Shown here piece by piece: positions 1 to 5,930 of a stretch of DNA of 5,930 nucleotides. This DNA is from Betaproteobacteria bacterium (lineage in GTDB: Bacteria > Pseudomonadota > Gammaproteobacteria > Burkholderiales > Burkholderiaceae_C). Location: the NCBI GenBank assembly GCA_009923895.1, contig RFSP01000123.1, positions 1-5,930 on the forward strand, read 5' to 3'. How positions within the stretch are numbered: the stretch's first letter is position 1; every line of letters starts with the position of its first letter. Position numbers and translations under genes: made by a program. Under the pieces are notes generated by a model. The model was not told the DNA's origin and searched no databases. It was given only the letters and a program-made list of their open reading frames with translations.

Positions 1-108
1 GACGATGAGTTGGTGGAAATCACCCCCAAGAGCATTCGCGTGCGCAAGCGCTATCTCAAAGAGCATGAGCGCAAGCGTTTCAGCAGGGAATCCGCTGGGG
101 GCAAGTGA
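1..108 (+). CDS. typA: TypA/BipA translational GTPase, 3' end only
   Basis: Only the last 35 codons and the TGA stop (106-108) are in the window; the reading frame is open to the left edge. The residues DDELVEITPKSIRVRKRYL followed by a basic tail match the conserved C-terminus of TypA/BipA, where E. coli has a very similar DDELVEVTP...IRIRKR segment. The family is a ribosome-associated GTPase related to EF-G and LepA, involved in 50S subunit assembly and in growth under stress such as cold. The GTPase, EF-G-like and C-terminal domain cores all lie outside the window. Its stop codon overlaps the ATG of dusA by one base (TGATG), so the two genes are probably co-transcribed and translationally coupled. 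In many betaproteobacteria typA follows infB-rbfA-truB; whether that holds here cannot be seen. Identification is firm despite the short stretch, because this tail is distinctive. Confidence 0.9.
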   Translation, partial: DDELVEITPKSIRVRKRYLKEHERKRFSRESAGGK

Positions 109-1154
109 TGCAGACGGCGCACACGCTGAGCCCATGGCGCGTGTGCGTGGCGCCGATGCTCGACTGGACGGATCGGCATTGCAGAACGTTTCACCGCCTG
201 CTGACCCGTCACACGCGCTTGTACACCGAGATGGTGACCACGGGGGCGCTGCTGCATGGCGATGTGGCACGCCATTTGGATTTTGGACCTCACGAGCACC
301 CGGTGGCCTTGCAACTGGGAGGCAGCGAGCCCCGTGATCTGGCGCACGCAGCGCGCCTGGCGGCCCAGTGGGGGTACGACGAGGTCAATCTCAATTGCGG
401 CTGCCCCAGCGAACGCGTGCAGCGGGGGGCTTTTGGCGCCTGCTTGATGAATGAACCCGGCTTGGTGGCCGATGGCATCAAGGCCATGCAAGACGCCGTG
501 CCGCTGCCCATCACGGTCAAGCATCGCATCGGCTTGGGCAAAGACGAAACCTACGCGTTGGTGAGAGATTTTGTGGGCGAGGTCGCGCATCGAGGCGGCG
601 CCAGGGTCTTTATCGTCCATGCACGAAACGCATGGTTGGAGGGCTTGAGCCCCAAAGAGAACCGCGAAATTCCCCCATTGCGATACGAGGTGGTGCATCG
701 TCTGAAGCAAGATTTTCCTGACCTCACCGTGGTGCTCAACGGAGGACTGGACAGCGATGCCTCCATGGCCGAGCAGCTGCGGCTCGTCGACGGCGTCATG
801 ATCGGGCGACGCGCTTACCAAGATCCATGGTGCATGCGGCAGTGGGATCGCTTGTTTTGGGAGGATGCCCAAGAAGATGCTCAAGAGGTTGGCGAAGAGG
901 CTTGCGACGATTCCGCCATTTCAAGAGAGCACGTGGAATGGGCCATGGTCGAATACATGGAGCGCCAAATGGAGCAGCATGGCACCCCTTGGCCTCGCGT
1001 CGCGCGTCACATGCTGGGGCTGTGGAACGGGGCAAGCGGCGCCCGACGATGGCGTCGGGTGTGGAGCGATCACTCGCGCAAGGACGATCCTGTGCGCGAA
1101 GTCTGGGACCGGGCGCGGGCCGCCCGAGGTGAAGCTGTCGCCCATTCGTTGTAG
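108..1154 (+). CDS. dusA: tRNA-dihydrouridine(20/20a) synthase DusA
   Basis: DusA is an FMN enzyme that uses NADPH to reduce uridines 20 and 20a in the tRNA D-loop. The 348-residue product is the usual family length. Visible landmarks are the N-terminal VAPMLDWTDRHCR motif, LYTEMVTTGA, HPVALQLGG, and NLNCGCPSERVQ, whose GCP cysteine (Cys99) is the catalytic acid of the family. Further on are VKHRIG (Lys138), IVHARNAWLEGLSPKENRE (His171), the phosphate-binding LNGG, and GVMIGRRAYQDPW near 230-241. The helical C-terminal domain holds the RHMLGL...GARRWRR signature typical of DusA rather than DusB or DusC. ATG at 108 is preferred; a GTG directly before it (105) is also possible. GGGGG at 97-101 is a weak ribosome site six bases upstream, and translation is probably coupled to typA. 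An acidic, repeat-bearing linker (about 252-268) replaces a shorter E. coli linker. The last 28 codons and stop run opposite the transporter gene on the other strand. Confidence 0.97.
   Translation: MQTAHTLSPWRVCVAPMLDWTDRHCRTFHRLLTRHTRLYTEMVTTGALLHGDVARHLDFGPHEHPVALQLGGSEPRDLAHAARLAAQWGYDEVNLNCGCPSERVQRGAFGACLMNEPGLVADGIKAMQDAVPLPITVKHRIGLGKDETYALVRDFVGEVAHRGGARVFIVHARNAWLEGLSPKENREIPPLRYEVVHRLKQDFPDLTVVLNGGLDSDASMAEQLRLVDGVMIGRRAYQDPWCMRQWDRLFWEDAQEDAQEVGEEACDDSAISREHVEWAMVEYMERQMEQHGTPWPRVARHMLGLWNGASGARRWRRVWSDHSRKDDPVREVWDRARAARGEAVAHSL
861..884 (+). repeat. 12-bp imperfect tandem duplication inside dusA
   Basis: Two adjacent 12-base units, 861-872 and 873-884, match at 10 of 12 bases and encode EDAQ-EDAQ (DusA residues 252-259), followed by another Glu. 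Both differences are at third codon positions and are synonymous. The repeat lies in the linker between the catalytic barrel and the helical domain. It looks like a small in-frame duplication, but a chance run of similar acidic codons cannot be excluded. Confidence 0.6.
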
Positions 1155-2032
1155 ACCAGCGCGGCCAAGACGGCGGCGCCTCCCACCAGGGTGGCATGCC
1201 CGGGACGCTCACCTGTCAGCGTTGCCGATAGCACGATTCCAAACACCACCTCCAGCAGTGCCAGCAAGGACACTTCGGCCGCGCTCAAGTGCTGGGTGAC
1301 ACGAACCGCCAAGATACAAGGAATTCCCAACTGCACCACGCCCAAGAGGGCCAACACGGTCAGGTCGTGCAAGGACACATGAAGCGGCCAAATGAAGGGC
1401 AGCGCCACCGCCGCAGAAATGCAGCTTCCCACCCACACAGCCGGTGTCATGTCTTGTGTCTGTCCGGTGCGTTGCAGAAGGATCCAGTTCAAGGCCGCTG
1501 CACTGGGAATACCCAAAGCCACCACCACCCCCAAGATTTGCGGGCCTTGCAGTCCGGCCACATCAAAGATGTACATGGTGCAGATGCCAAGGAAAGCGAC
1601 CACCACGGCCAGCCAGGTGGAGCGGGACACGGGTTTGTGCAACCACTTCCATGCCAAGAGGGCCGTGAAAATGGGTGTCAGGCTTTGCGTGATCAGCACA
1701 TTGGCCACCTGAGTCATCGACATCGAGACGGTGAAGCAAGTGAACATGATCGCCCACAGCACGCCTCCCAACCATTGCACCGGGCCACGTGGCCACCAGG
1801 GTGACGAGTAAGGTGAAGGTGCGGGGTGGGATCTGGAGCCCCCACGTTGGAGGGCAAACCAAACGCCCACGGTGAGAGCCGCAAACACGCTGCGCCAAAA
1901 GGTCACCTCCAATCCCTTGGCATCGTCGAGCATGCGGGTCAGCGTGCCGCCCAAACTCCAAAGAGCGGTCGTCAGGACCATGAGGGCCACCCAACGCCGG
2001 TGACGGGAAGATGAGCTGGGATCTGAATTCAC
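1070..2032 (-). CDS. EamA/DMT-family transporter (drug/metabolite exporter type)
   Basis: The 320-residue product is a polytopic inner-membrane protein with about ten hydrophobic segments, at roughly 14-34, 43-61, 86-106, 108-128, 137-157, 165-186, 196-215, 223-243, 252-272 and 279-297. This fits the two-EamA-domain (5+5) architecture. Family-like motifs are ALWSLGGTLTRML in helix 1, FWRSVFAAL in helix 2, ANVLITQSLTPIFTALLAW in helix 4 and LLALLEVVFGIVLSATLTGE in helix 9. Members export amino acids, nucleosides or other metabolites, and the substrate cannot be told from sequence. The start is a GTG at 2032 with AAGG (minus strand, 2039-2042) six bases upstream. The next in-frame ATG falls inside helix 1, so it would truncate the protein. 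The loop between helices 2 and 3 (62-82) is unusually rich in Ser and Pro. The Arg/Ser-rich tail (298-320) is encoded entirely in the 85 bp overlap with dusA. A divergent aminotransferase gene lies upstream. Confidence 0.93.
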   Translation of the reverse strand: MNSDPSSSSRHRRWVALMVLTTALWSLGGTLTRMLDDAKGLEVTFWRSVFAALTVGVWFALQRGGSRSHPAPSPYSSPWWPRGPVQWLGGVLWAIMFTCFTVSMSMTQVANVLITQSLTPIFTALLAWKWLHKPVSRSTWLAVVVAFLGICTMYIFDVAGLQGPQILGVVVALGIPSAAALNWILLQRTGQTQDMTPAVWVGSCISAAVALPFIWPLHVSLHDLTVLALLGVVQLGIPCILAVRVTQHLSAAEVSLLALLEVVFGIVLSATLTGERPGHATLVGGAAVLAALVYNEWATASPRAARARSQTSRTGSSLRE

Positions 2033-2109
2033 GACACGCCTTTTGTGTGGCGGCTGCCCAATTGGTTACCATGGGAGCTGCTTTTCAACCCGTATTGTCG
2101 CTGCTCATC
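2033..2109. promoter_or_regulatory. Divergent intergenic region, putative promoters both ways
   Basis: This 77 bp gap between the transporter and aminotransferase starts is the only room for promoters serving both genes. Weak candidates exist. For the minus strand, TTGAAA (2083-2088, reverse) is followed after 16 bp by ACCAAT (2061-2066), a good -35 with a poor -10. For the plus strand, TTGTGT (2043-2048) is followed after 18 bp by TACCAT (2067-2072). Neither is strong, no operator palindrome stands out, and no Shine-Dalgarno sequence precedes the aminotransferase ATG. The boundaries follow from the start codons chosen. Confidence 0.3.
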
Positions 2110-3303
2110 ATGTCGTCATTGCGCATTCCTGGTCGTCGGTTCCTGCATTCTCCTGGACCCACACCCGTCCCCGATGAGGTGCTGCATGCCATGTCGCGTC
2201 AACCCATGGATTTGGGTGATGGCAGGGTGTCCCAAATCATTGAAGCCTGCGAGTCGGGCCTGAAGCGCTTGATCGACACCACTCATGACATCTTTCTCTA
2301 CGCCTCCAACGGACACGGCGTGTGGGAGGCCGTGGTGGAGAACCTCTTGCCTTTGGGGGGCACGGCCTTGGTCGCCGGCACCGGTCACTTCTCAGACTCC
2401 TGGGCGGACCAGACCGAGGCTTTGGGGCGCTGTGTCATACGAACCCCTTGGAATCCGGGATGGCCGATTGACCCCGCGTCCATTGAGCAAGCGCTGCGCG
2501 ATGACCATCAAAAAGAGATTCGGGCCGTTTTTGTGGTGCACACCGACACCTCCAGCGGCGTCACCTCCGACCTCCAGGCCATACGCTCGGCCATGGATGC
2601 CGCTGCGCATCCGGCACTGATGGTGGTGGATGTGGTGGCCTCGCTGGGCGCTGCGCCATTTTCCATGCGCGAGGTGGGCGCCGATGTGGTGGTGGGCGCC
2701 TCACAAAAAGGTCTCATGTGCCCACCGGGGATCGGCTTGGTGGCTGTCAACGACCGGGCTTTGGCGGTCTCACAAGCCAACCCAGCACCGCGCTTTTATT
2801 GGGATTGGGAGCGGCGCCGCAGTGAGTTGTCTTACCGAAAGTTTTGCGGCACGGCCCCGCAAAGTCTGGTGGCCGGCTTGGAGGCAGCTCTTGGCTTGAT
2901 GTTTGCCGAGGGACTGGAGGCCGTGTTTGAGCGACACCGTCGCTTGAGCGCGGCCGTACACGCTGCGGTGCAAGCTTGGAGTTCGGCGGGCGCCTTGGGA
3001 TTCTTTGCCAAGACAACCGAGTGTCGATCGGTGTCGGTCACGACCGTCACGGTGCCCGATGGCACCGATATCGACGCCTTGCGTCAAGTGGCCCGCGAGC
3101 GCTTCCAGGTGGCGTTTGCCGGCGCACTGGGCCCCCTGAACGGCAAAGGGTTTCGGATCGGTCACTTGGGCGACCAAAACCCCGCCTCGATCTTGGGTTG
3201 TTTGGCGGGGATTGAGGCGGCCCTGAGTGTGCAGGGCATCGCCTTTGGACGAGACGGCCTGGCCTGCGCGGTGGATTCGCTGCGCGACTACATCCCCGCG
3301 TAG
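2110..3303 (+). CDS. Class V PLP-dependent aminotransferase (alanine/serine-glyoxylate type)
   Basis: The 397-residue product is a fold-type I PLP enzyme of the alanine-/serine-glyoxylate aminotransferase group. Motifs in order are HSPGPTPVP (14-22) at the N-terminus, ASNGHGVWEA (65-74) in the cofactor phosphate loop, and HTDTSSGVTSDL (144-155). Next come VVDVVASLG with Asp174, which contacts the pyridine nitrogen, and ASQKGLMCPPG with the Schiff-base Lys200. The 26-residue spacing of these two matches human AGT (Asp183/Lys209). FRIGHLGD (348-355) carries the likely carboxylate-binding Arg349. The substrate pair is uncertain: no serine-cycle, glycolate or purine-degradation gene is nearby to decide it. 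The frame is open upstream to an ATG at 2011 and another at 2071. The ATG at 2110 gives the usual family N-terminus and length and leaves room for a promoter, although none of the three starts has a convincing ribosome site. The gene ends in a 16 bp tail-to-tail overlap with ETF-QO. Confidence 0.92.
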   Translation: MSSLRIPGRRFLHSPGPTPVPDEVLHAMSRQPMDLGDGRVSQIIEACESGLKRLIDTTHDIFLYASNGHGVWEAVVENLLPLGGTALVAGTGHFSDSWADQTEALGRCVIRTPWNPGWPIDPASIEQALRDDHQKEIRAVFVVHTDTSSGVTSDLQAIRSAMDAAAHPALMVVDVVASLGAAPFSMREVGADVVVGASQKGLMCPPGIGLVAVNDRALAVSQANPAPRFYWDWERRRSELSYRKFCGTAPQSLVAGLEAALGLMFAEGLEAVFERHRRLSAAVHAAVQAWSSAGALGFFAKTTECRSVSVTTVTVPDGTDIDALRQVARERFQVAFAGALGPLNGKGFRIGHLGDQNPASILGCLAGIEAALSVQGIAFGRDGLACAVDSLRDYIPA

Positions 3304-4958
3304 TTGGGGCCACCGCCCCCTTCAGGCGTGACCCAAACGATGTTCTGGGTCGGGTCCTTGATGTCGCAGGTTTTGCAATGCACACAGTTTTGCGCATTGA
3401 TCACCAATTGGTCGGTGCCTTGGCTCTGCACAAACTCGTACACCCCCGCCGGGCAATATCGGCCCTCAGGGCCCGCGTAGCGCTCCAGGTTCACCGCCAC
3501 GGGGACCTGCGCATTCTTGAGCGTCAGGTGGGCCGGTTGATTCTCCTCGTGATTGGTGCTGCTGACGAACACCGAGCTCAGCCGATCAAAAGTGATCACG
3601 CCATCAGGTTTGGGATAGTCAATGCGCGGTACCTGGCTGGCCGCGTGCATGCGCTCATGGTCGGGTGCGTGCCGGTGAATGGTCCATGGCGGGCTCTTAA
3701 AACCGAGCTTGGGCAAAAGCCACTGCTCGATGCCCGTCATGACCATGCCCACGGTATTGCCCTTCTTGAACCATTGCTTGAAGTTGCGACTGCGGTCCAG
3801 CTCTTCGAACAACCAACTTGAGCGGAAACTCTCTTCGTAGGCGGACACTTCGTCGTGTTGACGGCCGCCTTGGAGCGACTGCGCCAGGGCCTGTGCGGCC
3901 AGCATGCCGCTCTTGATGGCGGCATGGCTGCCCTTGATGCGAGAGGCGTTGAGGGTGCCTGCATCGCACCCCACCAGCACACCCCCCGGAAAAGCCAGTT
4001 TGGGCAAGGACAAAATCCCTCCAGCCGTGATGGCGCGCGCACCATAACCGACCCGCTTTCCGCCCTCGAGAACAGCACGTATGGCGGGGTGGGTTTTCCA
4101 GCGTTGCATCTCTTCAAAGGGGCTGAGCCAGGGATTTTGGTAGTCCAGACCCGTGACGAAACCCAGGGTGACTTGGTGACCCTCCAAGTGATACAAGAAG
4201 CCCCCACCGTAGGTGTTCTCGTCCATGGGCCAACCTGCCGTATGGACCACCTTGCCAGGCTGTGCTTTGGCCGGGTCGATGTCCCACAACTCTTTGATGC
4301 CCAGCGCGTAACTTTGAGGATCGCGCCCTTCGTCCAAATGGTAGTGAGCGATGACGCGTTTGCCTAAATGCCCGCGCGCACCTTCGGCCAGCACGGTGTA
4401 CTTGCCCAAGAGCTCCATGCCCAGTTGAAAGCCCTCGTGGGGTTGGCCGTCTTTGCCCACACCCATATTCCCAGTGGCCACGCCGCGCACCGCACCCGCC
4501 TCATTGAAGAGAACTTCTGCTGCCGCGAACCCAGGGAAAATTTCCACACCCAACGCTTCGGCCTGTTCGGCCAGCCATTTGGTCAAGGCGCCCAGGCGGA
4601 TCACATAGCACCCCTCGTTGTGGAGGCAGTCGGGCACCAAGGCGTCGGGGGTGCGCCGAGCGCCTTTGGCATCGAGCACCAACACATCATCAGAGGTGAC
4701 GGGCTGGTTCAGCGGAGCGCCGCGCTCTTTCCAATCGGGGAACAGCTCTTGGAGTGCCCGGGGGTCCATCACCGCACCGCTCAAGATGTGGGCACCGGGT
4801 TCGGAACCTTTTTCGAGCACCACCACGGAGAGCCCAGGGTCGATCTGCTTGAGGCGGATGGCGGTTGACAACCCGGCCGGACCCGACCCCACCACGACGA
4901 CGTCGTATTCCATGGACTCTCGGGGACCGAATTGCGTCAACAGTTCTTCGGATGTCAT
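3288..4958 (-). CDS. Electron-transfer flavoprotein:ubiquinone oxidoreductase (ETF-QO)
   Basis: ETF-QO is a membrane-associated FAD and 4Fe-4S protein that takes electrons from reduced ETF and passes them to ubiquinone. It thereby links acyl-CoA and amine dehydrogenases to respiration. The 556-residue product is full length. The FAD dinucleotide motif GSGPAG is at 24-29 with the ribose-binding Glu49 at the end of the next strand, followed by GAHILSGAVMDP, LAEGARGHLGK, GWPMDENTYGGG and LVGCDAGTLNASRIKGSHAA. The C-terminal ferredoxin-like part has YCPAGVYEF and INAQNCVHCKTCDIKDPTQN, giving cluster ligands Cys502, Cys525, Cys528 and Cys531. It ends in the family-typical GGGGPNYxxM. ATG at 4958 is chosen over a TTG at 4979 because AGGAG sits six bases upstream and the resulting MTSEELL...GPRESMEYD start is typical. 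It lies 32 bp downstream of the FAD dehydrogenase gene on the same strand, probably one operon. No etfA or etfB is in view. Confidence 0.97.
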   Translation of the reverse strand: MTSEELLTQFGPRESMEYDVVVVGSGPAGLSTAIRLKQIDPGLSVVVLEKGSEPGAHILSGAVMDPRALQELFPDWKERGAPLNQPVTSDDVLVLDAKGARRTPDALVPDCLHNEGCYVIRLGALTKWLAEQAEALGVEIFPGFAAAEVLFNEAGAVRGVATGNMGVGKDGQPHEGFQLGMELLGKYTVLAEGARGHLGKRVIAHYHLDEGRDPQSYALGIKELWDIDPAKAQPGKVVHTAGWPMDENTYGGGFLYHLEGHQVTLGFVTGLDYQNPWLSPFEEMQRWKTHPAIRAVLEGGKRVGYGARAITAGGILSLPKLAFPGGVLVGCDAGTLNASRIKGSHAAIKSGMLAAQALAQSLQGGRQHDEVSAYEESFRSSWLFEELDRSRNFKQWFKKGNTVGMVMTGIEQWLLPKLGFKSPPWTIHRHAPDHERMHAASQVPRIDYPKPDGVITFDRLSSVFVSSTNHEENQPAHLTLKNAQVPVAVNLERYAGPEGRYCPAGVYEFVQSQGTDQLVINAQNCVHCKTCDIKDPTQNIVWVTPEGGGGPNYAGM

Positions 4959-4964
4959 GCCGTG

Positions 4965-4969
4965 CTCCT
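4965..4969 (-). promoter_or_regulatory. Ribosome binding site of ETF-QO
   Basis: AGGAG on the minus strand, six bases before the ATG at 4958. It decides the start codon: the upstream in-frame TTG (4979) would place this sequence inside the coding region. Confidence 0.8.
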
Positions 4970-4990
4970 GGGGTACCAATGCCCTGGATT

Positions 4991-5930
4991 TTAGGCTGGG
5001 GGGGGTTTCAGCATCCTGACCACCTCGTCAGCCAGTGCCAGGCATGACGTGAGGCCCGGAGACTCAATGCCCAACAGGTGCACACATCCGGCCAAACCAT
5101 GGTCTTGGGGACCCAGCAGCATGAAGTCATGCGACGTCCCGGGAGGGCCCAGCTTGGGGCGGACTCCCGTATAAGCGGGCGCGAGTGCGTCGTCTGGCAA
5201 GCCCGGCCAATATCGCCGAATGTCGGCATAGAAAGCGGCTTGTCTGTCGCCACTCACGGCGTAATCGATCGAGGATGGGTGGGTGCCCTCGGGCAACCAC
5301 TGTGTGTCAGGTCCGAAGCGGGCCTGACCGCCCAAATCCAAGGTCAGGTGGATGCCCAAACCACCGTCTGTGGGCATGGGGTACACCAGGCGCTGAAAGG
5401 GCGAGCGCTGGCGAAGAGCGAAATAGTTTCCTTTGGCGTAATGCGCGTTGGGCAGACCGGTGGCCGCCAGGCCCTGCGTGGATCGCGCCAATTCCACCGC
5501 GTGCAAGCCCGCGCAGTTGACCCAGAGCCGCGTGGCGATGTCGAAGGCCTCGGTGCCCTGCGTGGACAAGATCCAGCCCGATGAACTGGGGCGCGCCTGA
5601 ACAACGCGGGTCAGGAGTGCCAACTGAGCGCCGTGAGCCTGTGCGTCTCCCAGCAGTGCGGTCATCAAGGCGTGGCTGTCCACGATGCCAGTGGACGGGC
5701 TCCACAGGGCGGCCACGCAGGAGACTTCCGGCTCCAGTTGACGGGCTTGCGCGGCCTCCAATGGCTGCAGGTCGGTCACCCCATTGAGAAACGCTTGTCG
5801 CGCAATGTCATCGAGCTTGCTGCGTTCGGCCTCGGAGGTCGCCACCAGCAACTTGCCGCAACGTCGGTGATGGACCCCATATGTCTCACAAAACGCATAC
5901 AACTGCTCTCGGCCTTGCACGCAAAGTCGG
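4991..5930 (-). CDS. FAD-dependent dehydrogenase, L-2-hydroxyglutarate oxidase-like (5' end missing)
   Basis: The C-terminal 312 residues of a DAO-fold flavoprotein are present; the frame is open to the right edge. Homologues have roughly 370-400 residues, so the N-terminus with the GxGxxG FAD motif is probably just outside. Recognisable segments, numbered from the first full codon in the window, are RCGKLLVAT (near 23), TGIVDSHALMTALL (near 81), LWVNCAGLHA (near 137) and AKGNYFAL (near 167). LGIHLTLDLGGQARFGPD (near 193), YTGVRPKLG (near 253) and LLGIESPGLTSCLALADEVV (near 286) follow. These are typical of the LhgO/L2HGDH group, which oxidises L-2-hydroxyglutarate to 2-oxoglutarate and feeds electrons to the respiratory chain. 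A related hydroxyacid or amine substrate is possible, because the group is broad. A GTG at 5920 lies inside the conserved region and is not the real start. The gene precedes ETF-QO by 32 bp, which fits a role as a quinone-linked dehydrogenase. A C8 run lies four codons before the stop. Confidence 0.88.
   Translation of the reverse strand, partial: RLCVQGREQLYAFCETYGVHHRRCGKLLVATSEAERSKLDDIARQAFLNGVTDLQPLEAAQARQLEPEVSCVAALWSPSTGIVDSHALMTALLGDAQAHGAQLALLTRVVQARPSSSGWILSTQGTEAFDIATRLWVNCAGLHAVELARSTQGLAATGLPNAHYAKGNYFALRQRSPFQRLVYPMPTDGGLGIHLTLDLGGQARFGPDTQWLPEGTHPSSIDYAVSGDRQAAFYADIRRYWPGLPDDALAPAYTGVRPKLGPPGTSHDFMLLGPQDHGLAGCVHLLGIESPGLTSCLALADEVVRMLKPPPA
4998..5005 (-). repeat. C8 homopolymer at the 3' end of the FAD dehydrogenase gene
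   Basis: Eight consecutive C on the minus strand (G on plus) encode most of the terminal Pro-Pro-Pro-Ala. A gain of one C, or a -1 ribosomal slip here, leaves the frame open through the 32 bp gap into the ETF-QO frame. The tract itself is directly visible; any role for it is inference. Confidence 0.7.

Noticed and set aside
51..884. A 277-codon open frame on the minus strand
   Set aside because: It lies antisense to typA and dusA, whose protein motifs are unmistakable. The translation has no recognisable domain and looks like a GC-rich shadow frame.
1155..1210. Possible terminator after dusA, with GC-rich repeats such as GGCGGCGCC
   Set aside because: No convincing stem-loop with a T-run was found, and the stretch is coding sequence of the transporter.
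1289..1804. A 171-codon plus-strand open frame rich in His and Gln
   Set aside because: It is antisense to the EamA transporter, whose ten membrane segments explain the sequence. The composition is typical of a hydrophobic gene read backwards.
3855..4868. Two consecutive plus-strand open frames of 170 and 166 codons
   Set aside because: Both are complements of ETF-QO, which is intact and well conserved over this stretch.
4972..4977. Palindrome GGTACC in the dehydrogenase/ETF-QO gap as an operator or terminator
   Set aside because: It is only six bases long, with no extended dyad, no stable stem and no T-run.
4959..4979. N-terminal extension of ETF-QO from a TTG at 4979
   Set aside because: It would place the AGGAG ribosome site inside the coding region, and the ATG at 4958 gives the typical family N-terminus.
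5078..5584. A 168-codon plus-strand open frame
   Set aside because: It is antisense to the FAD dehydrogenase, which has clear family motifs here.

Overview
The window looks like ordinary chromosomal DNA of a Gram-negative proteobacterium. The best guess is a betaproteobacterium of the Burkholderiales, perhaps Comamonadaceae. This rests on the GC-rich coding sequence, the dense gene packing and the resemblance of the TypA tail, DusA, ETF-ubiquinone oxidoreductase and EamA proteins to recalled family members. The assignment was not tested by any search. No mobile element, CRISPR array, tRNA, rRNA or prophage gene was seen.

Layout from left to right. The 3' end of typA/bipA (ribosome-associated GTPase) runs off the left edge. 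Its stop codon overlaps the start of dusA (tRNA-dihydrouridine synthase A) by one base. dusA converges on an EamA/DMT-family transporter gene on the minus strand, and the two coding regions overlap tail to tail by 85 bp. A gap of about 77 bp separates the transporter from a divergent plus-strand gene for a class V PLP aminotransferase of the alanine/serine-glyoxylate type. That gene in turn converges, with a 16 bp overlap, on a complete minus-strand gene for electron-transfer flavoprotein:ubiquinone oxidoreductase (ETF-QO). Just upstream of ETF-QO on the same strand, 32 bp away, is the 3' three quarters of an FAD-dependent dehydrogenase resembling L-2-hydroxyglutarate oxidase, cut by the right edge.

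Functionally there are two small modules. typA-dusA is a translation pair (ribosome GTPase plus tRNA modification). The FAD dehydrogenase plus ETF-QO is a respiratory pair, in which a flavin dehydrogenase may feed electrons through ETF to the quinone pool. The transporter and the aminotransferase share a short divergent control region, but their substrates cannot be read from the sequence.

No clearly new system is present. The most curious points are a run of eight C at the very end of the FAD dehydrogenase gene, where a one-base slip would join it in frame to ETF-QO, the long convergent dusA/transporter overlap with no room for a terminator, and a small tandem repeat in dusA whose two copies differ only at synonymous positions.
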